A DNA stretch of 37,745 bases, taken from NCBI GenBank assembly GCA_029010715.1, contig JAQXKZ010000043.1, positions 1-37,745 on the forward strand. Direction: 5' to 3'. The position numbers and the translations under genes are program-made. The stretch comes from Clostridiales bacterium (GTDB lineage Bacteria; Bacillota; Clostridia; Oscillospirales; Oscillospiraceae). Each line of letters begins with the position of its first letter. Position 1 is the stretch's first letter. This document shows positions 31,652 to 37,745 of this stretch, piece after piece. Below the pieces are notes generated by a model, which ran no database searches, had not been told where the DNA came from, and worked only from the letters and a program-made list of their open reading frames with translations.

Positions 31652-32987
31652 CGTCGCGGCGCTTCTCCACGGAGCTGAAGCTCGTATACTCGGGCAGCCA
31701 TGCAAGATCAACGATGCCGGTCTGACCCTTGCGGTTTTTCAGAACTATCGCCTCGGCGGCGTTCGGGTTCTCGCATTCCTTGTTGTATAAGCCGTCGCGG
31801 TAAAGGCCGATAACGACGTCGGCGTCCTGCTCGATCGCGCCGGATTCACGCAGGTCGGAGAGCATGGGCCGCTTATCCTGGCGCGACTCGCTCGCACGCG
31901 AGAGCTGTGACAGGCAGATAACGGGGACGCCGAGCTCCTTGGCCATTATCTTCAGCATACGGCTGATATCGCTGACCGCCTGGGTGCGGCTCTCGTTCGA
32001 CCAGCTGTGGCCGCTGCCAGCGGACTGCATCAGCTGCAGGTAGTCTATGACGACGAGGTCGAGATTCGCTACCCTGCGGCACTGCGCGTTCATTTCGGAT
32101 ACGGTGAGCACGGGATTGTCGTCAATGAGTATCGCGGTCTGGCTGATCGTCTGGGCCGCGTCGGAGATGTCGCGCCACTGCTGCTCGGTGAGCTGACCGG
32201 TCAGCATATTCTGCGACGGGATCAGCGCGGCGCGCGACAGAAGCCTCATGACCAGCTGCTCTCTCGACATTTCAAGAGAAAATATTGCGACGGTCTTGTG
32301 CTCGTACATCGCCGCGTGCAGCGCCATATTCAGAGCTATACTGGTCTTGCCGACACCGGGACGTGCGGCTACGATTATAAGCTCAGAATCATTCAGGCCG
32401 AGTATGAGCCTGTCCAGATCCGGCAGGCCCGTCGGGATGCCCGGGATCCTGCTGCCTGACTCAGCGGCGGCAGACAGATCGTCGAACACGTTCTGCATGA
32501 TGGAGGATACCGGCGTGAGTCCGCCGACACTGCGCCCCTGACGCAGGGCATATATGCGGCGCTCGGCGGCTTCGAGCATGGTCTCCGCTTCGCCGGAGCC
32601 CTCGTATATCATGTTGTTTATCTCATCGGCGGCCTCACCCAGATGGCGCAGCAGCGCCCTGTCGCGCACTATCGCGGCGTACTCCATGACGTTCGCCGCC
32701 GTGGGTGTGACGCGCATGACCTCGGCGAGGTATGCGTCGTTGCTCTCCTGATACACGCCTCTGCTGCGCATCCGGTCGAGAACCGTCACGGGGTCGATGG
32801 TCTGCCCGTACGAGAACATGGAAAACATGGTCTCGAAAATATCCCGGTTGAGCTTTACATAGAACTCATCCGGCTTCAGCTTCTCCAGCACCGCCGGGAT
32901 GCACCGGGGGTCGATGAGCATGGAGCCTATGACCGCCTGCTCCGCGGGGGCGGAGTACGGTATTTTTCTGCCCAGCAGTTCATCCAT
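31644..32987 (-). CDS. dnaB: Replicative DNA helicase
   Basis: A 447-residue hexameric 5'-3' helicase (DnaC in Bacillus). The N-terminal domain begins with PYSAPAEQAVIGSMLID. The RecA-like ATPase has Walker A ARPGVGKT (208-215), then FSLEMSREQLVMRLLS and a Walker B VVIDYLQLM. DnaB-specific ends LRESGAIEQDADVV and NRKGQTG are visible. No intein is present. It lies 52 bases after rplI and overlaps tilS. The gdpP-rplI-dnaB order is conserved in Firmicutes. Confidence 0.96.
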   Translation of the reverse strand: MDELLGRKIPYSAPAEQAVIGSMLIDPRCIPAVLEKLKPDEFYVKLNRDIFETMFSMFSYGQTIDPVTVLDRMRSRGVYQESNDAYLAEVMRVTPTAANVMEYAAIVRDRALLRHLGEAADEINNMIYEGSGEAETMLEAAERRIYALRQGRSVGGLTPVSSIMQNVFDDLSAAAESGSRIPGIPTGLPDLDRLILGLNDSELIIVAARPGVGKTSIALNMALHAAMYEHKTVAIFSLEMSREQLVMRLLSRAALIPSQNMLTGQLTEQQWRDISDAAQTISQTAILIDDNPVLTVSEMNAQCRRVANLDLVVIDYLQLMQSAGSGHSWSNESRTQAVSDISRMLKIMAKELGVPVICLSQLSRASESRQDKRPMLSDLRESGAIEQDADVVIGLYRDGLYNKECENPNAAEAIVLKNRKGQTGIVDLAWLPEYTSFSSVEKRRDDE

Positions 32988-33039
32988 TGGCTTGTGTCCT
33001 CTGACTAAGCGTTATTTTTTGCCCCTGCGGGCACGGGCC

Positions 33040-33486
33040 TTATCCCTCTACGACCAGAACGTTTATCGTTCCGCTGACCTCGTAGCCGAGCTTCGCCTTG
33101 ACGCTGAAGCTGCCGAAGGTCTTGATGGGCTCGGCCTGAACGATCTTGTTCTTCTCAATATCTATGTCAAACTGCTCCTTGAGCGCGTCGCTGATCTCCT
33201 GAGAGGTGACCGCGCCGAAGAGCTTGCCGGCGCCGCCGGACTTGGCCTTGACAATTACCTGTATGCCGCCGAGCTTCTTCGCGTTCTCCTCGGCTGTGGC
33301 CTTATCCTTCGCCATCTGGGCAAGTCTCGCCTTCTCCTTGAGTTTGAGCGCGTTTATGTTATCGGCCGTGGCCTCGGCGGCGAGCCCGCGGGGGATCAGG
33401 AAGTTTCTGGCATAGCCGCCGGAGACCTCCTTGAGTTCGCCCTTCTTGCCCTGACCCTTGACGTCAACGTTAAAAATGACCTTCAT
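33040..33486 (-). CDS. rplI: 50S ribosomal protein L9
   Basis: A 148-residue ribosomal protein. The N-terminal rRNA-binding domain has [28 protein letters not shown], the L9 signature. The central long helix ([17 protein letters not shown]) and C-terminal domain follow. AAGGAG lies upstream of the ATG, 15 bases after the gdpP stop. Confidence 0.97.
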   Translation of the reverse strand: MKVIFNVDVKGQGKKGELKEVSGGYARNFLIPRGLAAEATADNINALKLKEKARLAQMAKDKATAEENAKKLGGIQVIVKAKSGGAGKLFGAVTSQEISDALKEQFDIDIEKNKIVQAEPIKTFGSFSVKAKLGYEVSGTINVLVVEG

Positions 33487-33501
33487 TTGTAGTATCTCCT
33501 T

Positions 33502-35517
33502 TCAACCAAGATAATCATCTATCGCGGCATATATTTTCTTAACCGCACCCGGGAGATCTTCTCCCTGGAACTGGACAGCCGCCGCACTTCTGTTGCCGCC
33601 GCCGCCCAATTTTTCCATAATAAGCTGTACGTTCAGATCGCCGATGGAACGGGCGGAGGCAAACACTCCTCCCTTACCGTCCGGAGCCACGACTATGGAC
33701 GCGTCCACCCCGGAGATGTTCAGCAGCTCGTCCGCCGCCTGAGCCGCGACGATGCGGTCCTGCGGTTCCTCGGGGGCAGCAATGGCGACCTTGCGGTAGA
33801 GCCTGGAGCTCTGCAGGATCCTGTACTTTGCGACTGTGTCCTCCATATCCGACTGGAACAGGCGCTTGACAGCGCTCGTATCCGCGCCGTGGCGGCGCAG
33901 CACCGCGGCGGCATCAAAGGTACGCTCGCCGGTCCTGAGCGTAAAGCTCTTGGTGTCGAGCACTATGCCCGCCATCATCGCCTCCGCCTCGCAGCGGAGC
34001 ATCTCTGTTGTATCCGGCAGCTCCTGTATGAGTTCCGTCATAAGCTCGCTGGCTGACGAAGCGTACGGCTCAATAAAGCCCAGCGCCGCGTCGTGTATAT
34101 ATGTCGCGGCGACACGGTGGTGGTCGATCACCGCAACACGGCTGCATTCACGCAGCAGTTCCGGACTCTCGACCTGCTCCGGACGGTTGGTATCCACGAC
34201 CGTAAGCAGAGTATGCGCGTCCAGCCGGGCAAGACCCTCCGCGGGAGTAATGAACACATCCCTGTATTCAGGCTCCTTGCGCATCATGTCTATGAGAGGC
34301 TTTGCCGCGCAGTGGTTCGCGTCCACAACGATGTTGACCTTCGTGCCGAGCTGACGCGCCATACAGCAGACACCGACGGCGGCGCCTATGCTGTCCAGAT
34401 CACCGAAGCGGTGGCCCATGACCAGGACCCTCGACGAGTCGCGTATCAGTTCGGCAAAGGCATTGGCCATGACGCGGGACTTGACCTTCGTGCGCTTCTC
34501 AACCTCGAGGCCGCGGCCGCCGTAGAACTCAAAGCCCATCTTGTTCTTGATGACCGTCTGGTCGCCGCCCCTGGAGAGGGCAAGCTCACCGGCCGCATCC
34601 GCAAACTGCAGCGCCTCGCTGAAGTTCGCGGCGTCGACACCGAGGCCGATGCTTATCGTCGCGGCAATGCCGGCCGGGCTCTCGACCTGATGTATCTCAG
34701 TGGTTATCCTGAATTTTTCGCTCTTGAGCGCCTCCAGGTCATGCCGCTCCATAAGGATCAGATATCTGTCGCGGTCAAAGCGGCGGATAATGCCGTTAAA
34801 GCCTGAGCACCACTGGCTGAGCTTTTCCTCGACAGCATCGCGTATGTCGTTCTTTATGCGCTCCGGCTGGTTCCTGGTCAGCTCCTCGAGGTTGTCGATA
34901 ATCACCACGCCGGCGACAGGGCGGCTGTTCTCGTACTCGATACGGATGTTGTCATAGTCCGTAACATCCACCCAATAGGTTATACCCATAAACGGGCTCT
35001 TTTCCTTATCCTTGTCCGAACGTATCATGTTGCCGTGCAGCTGGTACTTGCGCTGGCCGATCTCCAGCAGAGTCGGGTAGCGGGTCTTGCCCTCGAGCAG
35101 CCATTTGCCCGAAAACTGAGGCACCAGTTCGGTAAGATTGGCATCGAGTCTCGCGCCGCTCTCGCCGCACATCCGGAAAAACATCTCGTTGCCCCAGATT
35201 ATGCGCGAATCCTCCAGTCCGAAAACCGCGATCGGCAGTGGGAAATTTGTCAGAGTACTGCTCTTGGCGTTCTCCGTCTCATAGGTAAGCGATTCAATGA
35301 AGGCCTTGAGCTGCTTTTCCTTTCTGCGCTTGGAAACAAGGAAAAACACTATCAGCAGCAGAATCGCAGCGCCCTCTATAGCCGCAAGCATATACATGCC
35401 GTACAGAAGCGTGGCAACGGCAAAAGCCACAAGAAAAATAAGCGGCAGCTTTCCCGGTTCTGCAAGCCGGCGCAGGGTCTTGTTCAAGCGGCGCACCTCC
35501 TCTTCCGGATCCACCAT
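33502..35517 (-). CDS. gdpP: Cyclic-di-AMP phosphodiesterase GdpP
   Basis: A 671-residue membrane protein (YybT). Two N-terminal transmembrane helices (about 24-61) are followed by a PAS domain (about 85-190, the heme-binding region in relatives), a degenerate GGDEF domain (about 200-325) and the DHH/DHHA1 phosphodiesterase. The catalytic motifs are GHRFGDLDSIGAA (368-380), VVDTNRPEQ and DHH at 465-467, and the C-terminal GGGGNRSAAAVQF is DHHA1. It hydrolyses c-di-AMP and so controls potassium, osmotic and cell wall homeostasis. First gene of the gdpP-rplI-dnaB-tilS-hpt run. Confidence 0.95.
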   Translation of the reverse strand: MVDPEEEVRRLNKTLRRLAEPGKLPLIFLVAFAVATLLYGMYMLAAIEGAAILLLIVFFLVSKRRKEKQLKAFIESLTYETENAKSSTLTNFPLPIAVFGLEDSRIIWGNEMFFRMCGESGARLDANLTELVPQFSGKWLLEGKTRYPTLLEIGQRKYQLHGNMIRSDKDKEKSPFMGITYWVDVTDYDNIRIEYENSRPVAGVVIIDNLEELTRNQPERIKNDIRDAVEEKLSQWCSGFNGIIRRFDRDRYLILMERHDLEALKSEKFRITTEIHQVESPAGIAATISIGLGVDAANFSEALQFADAAGELALSRGGDQTVIKNKMGFEFYGGRGLEVEKRTKVKSRVMANAFAELIRDSSRVLVMGHRFGDLDSIGAAVGVCCMARQLGTKVNIVVDANHCAAKPLIDMMRKEPEYRDVFITPAEGLARLDAHTLLTVVDTNRPEQVESPELLRECSRVAVIDHHRVAATYIHDAALGFIEPYASSASELMTELIQELPDTTEMLRCEAEAMMAGIVLDTKSFTLRTGERTFDAAAVLRRHGADTSAVKRLFQSDMEDTVAKYRILQSSRLYRKVAIAAPEEPQDRIVAAQAADELLNISGVDASIVVAPDGKGGVFASARSIGDLNVQLIMEKLGGGGNRSAAAVQFQGEDLPGAVKKIYAAIDDYLG

Positions 35518-35552
35518 GGAATATTGTCCCTTTATACAACTGCGATTATTTG

Positions 35553-35581
35553 ATTATAACAAATCTGCTCCCTGTTTACAA
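35553..35581 (-). promoter_or_regulatory. SigA promoter of gdpP
   Basis: On the minus strand: TTGTAA (35581-35576), a 17-base spacer and the consensus TATAAT (35558-35553), 36 bases before the ATG. Confidence 0.8.
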
Positions 35582-35642
35582 CAAATAATTTGAAGCATGC
35601 CAGAGATAATAATATACAAAATTACCTGCGGGGAGGAGTTTT

Positions 35643-36668
35643 ATGAAAGCTGTGATAATGGCGGGAGGTATGGGCACGCGCCTGAAGAGCATAAGCGGCG
35701 AGACGCCAAAGCCCATGGTGCCTCTGCTCGGCCGGCCCATGATGGAGCACATAGTCCTGCTGCTGCGCGCTCAGGGCTTCACGGATATCTGCGCCACGGT
35801 CAGATACCGGGCCGGCGACATCATGGGCTACTTCGGAGACGGCAGCCGTTTCGGCGTGAATATACAGTACCGTGTCGAGCAAGAGCCGCTCGGCACGGCC
35901 GGAGGAGTTAAAAACTGCCGCGATTTTTACGGCGATGACGATTTCCTCGTAATCAGCGGCGACGCAGCCTGTGATTTTGACCTGCGCAGACTCATGGAGG
36001 AGCACCGGAAGCGCGAAGCCGCCGCCACCATCGCCCTCTACAGGAGCGCCGACCCGCTGCGCTACGGTCTCGCGGTCACGGACAGCGAGGGCAGAATACG
36101 CTCCTTCATTGAGAAGCCGGACTGGAGCCGGGTCGTGACCGATATGATAAACACCGGTATTTATGTGCTATCGCCGCGCGCAATGGACGCAGTCCCGGAC
36201 GGTCAGTCCTTCGACTTCGGGCACGAGCTGTTCCCGCTCCTGCTGCAGCGCGGCGAGAGGCTGGTCGGAATGCCGATGGACGGCTACTGGTGCGACGTCG
36301 GCACGCCGGCGGCATACTACCGCTGCTGCGCCGATGCTCTGGAGGGCAGACTGCGGCTCGACCTGCCGGAGCAGTTCAGGAGCGACGAAGCGCCGGCGGC
36401 GGCAGATGAAACTGACGAAGGAGCTTATACGGAGGACTGCCCATGCGCGAACCGGGCAGGACTCATGGGCGCGCTGTCAGAGCTGATGCTCGATATGGGC
36501 GCGGACTATTCCGACGGCATACGGATGCGGACGGAGCGCTACGCGCTGCACATCCGTCCGTGCGCCGACCGCTCCGCCGTGCGGATAGGCGTGCAGTCGG
36601 AGGATGCGGAGTTTGCGAAGGAACTCGCACTATCGGCAAAGGAGCTCGCAAAGGCTCTGGAGCTGTGA
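35643..36668 (+). CDS. Sugar-1-phosphate nucleotidyltransferase with a mutase-like C-terminal remnant
   Basis: A 341-residue protein. Residues 1-235 are a complete NTP_transferase domain: MAGGMGTRLKSISGETPKPM (6-25) with the nucleotide loop and catalytic Lys, EQEPLGTAGGVKN, ISGDAACDFD, and DGYWCDVGTPAAYYR at its end. The N-terminus resembles mannose-1-phosphate guanylyltransferases that are fused to phosphomannomutase. After a low-complexity linker (about 240-275), the last 65 residues (DGIRMRTERYALHIRPCADRSAV) resemble the final domain of a phosphohexomutase, where RPSGTEP is expected. The middle of such a fusion is missing. It probably makes GDP- or UDP-sugars for surface polymers. GGGAGG-like GGGGAGG lies before the ATG. 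Confidence 0.8.
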   Translation: MKAVIMAGGMGTRLKSISGETPKPMVPLLGRPMMEHIVLLLRAQGFTDICATVRYRAGDIMGYFGDGSRFGVNIQYRVEQEPLGTAGGVKNCRDFYGDDDFLVISGDAACDFDLRRLMEEHRKREAAATIALYRSADPLRYGLAVTDSEGRIRSFIEKPDWSRVVTDMINTGIYVLSPRAMDAVPDGQSFDFGHELFPLLLQRGERLVGMPMDGYWCDVGTPAAYYRCCADALEGRLRLDLPEQFRSDEAPAAADETDEGAYTEDCPCANRAGLMGALSELMLDMGADYSDGIRMRTERYALHIRPCADRSAVRIGVQSEDAEFAKELALSAKELAKALEL

Positions 36669-36731
36669 TCTCCGGCTCATAATAAAACGCATTCAGGCTT
36701 TTTATGTACGGCCGGCATAAGAAGCGCAAAG

Positions 36732-36770
36732 GGGCTGCGTCCGATACGATTTTCGCATCGGACGCAGCCC
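36732..36770. terminator. Bidirectional terminator
   Basis: A perfect 14-bp stem GGGCTGCGTCCGAT / ATCGGACGCAGCCC, extended inside by CGA/TCG. AAAG on the left and TTAAAT on the right let it serve the convergent genes on both sides. Confidence 0.85.
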
Positions 36771-36795
36771 TTAAATATATTGCGGCCGCTCCGGA

Positions 36796-37745
36796 TCATC
36801 TTCTGCGCCTGCGGCGGCGACGGCGTCTGCTGTTTTTCACGGCGGAGTCGACGATGAGCACGATTATCGTCAGCGCGGCAAAGGCTCCGATGCCGAGCAC
36901 GATGTACTTCACGGCATTGCTGCCCTCGTACTGCAGCTCCCTGACCGTCTCATAGCCGCACACGGTGCAGACGCCCCTTGCCGTGCCGGCGAGTTTCTTT
37001 GTCGCCTCGCGCTCCACGGTCCACTCCATGGAGTGCTGCTCTTCGCCGCTCCTCTGTCCGCAGGAGCATTCCTGCCAGTGCAGCATGTCATTGAATTTCC
37101 ACGCGCCGGAGAAGTCATGCTCATGCTGCCCGTTCTGTGTACCGGGCCCGGGTGAGACGCCGGGCTGCGGAGACCGGACCGGCGACGGCAAGGGTCCGGG
37201 CGTCGCCGCAGGCTCCGGAGTCTCGAAACGGACCTTTATCTTCGCGGAAGCGGACTTTGTCTCTCCGCCCTCGCCCACGAACACGCAATACACCTCCCAG
37301 CCGTCCATTTCGGCGGGCACATTGTATATGTTCATCTTACTGGCCCCGTCGCCGCTGGTGGCAACACCCTCAACACAGCCCGGGAGTTCGTCGGGAGAGC
37401 AGGTGCGGCCTGACGAGGGGTCGTGTATATACCATTTGTAATCCCTGGTATAGGTCGCCGTAGCGACGAAGGAGGCGCAGCCGCCCTCATCAACGGTTTC
37501 GCTGCCCGGGTTCTTTATTACCGACGGAGCCCAGAGCTCCGGAGCATAGGTCCGGTACAGCGTAAGCACGGCATTGCCGTCTTCGAGCCGGTAATCGGCC
37601 TGTGAGTTATTCAGATACACGGCCACATCATCGGAAAAGTAATAGCCGTCTGACGCGGTCAGCTGTATCTGTACCTCATAATTGTCGGTGCCGAACTGTC
37701 CGGCGGCTACGTTTCCGGAGGAATCATACCAGTTATAGGCAGTTA
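36796..37745 (-). CDS. Membrane-anchored surface protein, C-terminal part (5' end outside window)
   Basis: About 316 residues of a larger protein; the frame is open to the window edge, so the N-terminus and signal peptide are missing. Visible in order: a beta-rich extracellular stretch (VYLNNSQADYRLEDGNAVLTLYRTY), an Ig-like region (SETVDEGGCASFVATA, then WEVYCVFVGEGG) and a Pro/Ser linker with TPEP and PSPVRSPQPG. A Cys/His module (HWQECSCGQRSGEEQHS and CTVCGYE) common in Oscillospiraceae surface proteins follows. A transmembrane helix (YIVLGIGAFAALTIIVLIV) and a cytoplasmic tail ending in ten arginines complete it. It is not an LPxTG protein. Function unknown; adhesion or carbohydrate binding would be a guess. 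Confidence 0.75.
   Translation of the reverse strand, partial: TAYNWYDSSGNVAAGQFGTDNYEVQIQLTASDGYYFSDDVAVYLNNSQADYRLEDGNAVLTLYRTYAPELWAPSVIKNPGSETVDEGGCASFVATATYTRDYKWYIHDPSSGRTCSPDELPGCVEGVATSGDGASKMNIYNVPAEMDGWEVYCVFVGEGGETKSASAKIKVRFETPEPAATPGPLPSPVRSPQPGVSPGPGTQNGQHEHDFSGAWKFNDMLHWQECSCGQRSGEEQHSMEWTVEREATKKLAGTARGVCTVCGYETVRELQYEGSNAVKYIVLGIGAFAALTIIVLIVDSAVKNSRRRRRRRRRR

Overview
The window looks like a chromosomal segment of a GC-rich, spore-forming Clostridia member, most likely a butyrate-producing gut bacterium of the Oscillospiraceae type. This rests on gene content: SpoIIP and a SleB-type cortex hydrolase, reverse rubrerythrin with rubredoxin and PerR, and Bcd with bifurcating-type EtfBA. 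Other supports are the gdpP-rplI-dnaB and tilS-hpt-ftsH clusters and the strong SigA promoters. The genus cannot be fixed from sequence alone.

Layout. (1) 1-2466: one end of a prophage. The terminase large subunit (cut by the window edge), terminase small subunit and a Cys-rich protein lie on the minus strand. They diverge from a plus-strand repressor and ImmA/IrrE-type metallopeptidase pair across a 200-bp switch region with repeated operator-like sites. (2) 2467-5533: threonine biosynthesis (thrC-thrB) with a structured leader and a terminator. (3) 5577-5840: a 43-residue membrane protein with its own promoter and terminator. (4) 6035-8474, minus strand: spoIIP, then perR, reverse rubrerythrin and rubredoxin (oxidative stress). 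(5) 8574-10523, plus: a TSCPD-domain protein, a cortex-hydrolase lipoprotein and rsmG. (6) 10857-13487: a HAD phosphatase (minus), a binding-protein-like exported protein and an orphan hypB (plus). (7) 13575-22974: a YtoI-like HTH-DRTGG-CBS-hotdog regulator on the minus strand, divergent from a large C4 acyl-CoA operon (bcd, etfB, etfA, crt, CoA-transferase, MaoC hydratase, GntP permease). (8) 23202-25048: an ammonium transporter fused to a P-II domain, with a terminator-like hairpin in its leader. (9) 25049-25605: no convincing gene, but a tandem repeat and an orphan terminator. (10) 25606-35517, minus: TRIC-family protein, ychF, ftsH, hpt, tilS, dnaB, rplI and gdpP. (11) 35643-37745: a sugar nucleotidyltransferase with an odd C-terminus, and the C-terminal part of a membrane-anchored surface protein.

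The most interesting system is the C4 operon. It lacks thiolase and 3-hydroxybutyryl-CoA dehydrogenase, but carries a GntP-family permease, a CoA-transferase and an (R)-specific-hydratase-like MaoC protein beside Crt, Bcd and EtfBA. Together these could import 3-hydroxybutyrate (or crotonate), activate it, dehydrate it, reduce crotonyl-CoA and release butyrate. The acyl-CoA-sensing type of regulator sits directly upstream on the other strand. This reading is inference from gene content.

All family assignments were made by reading the sequence; no database search was run.
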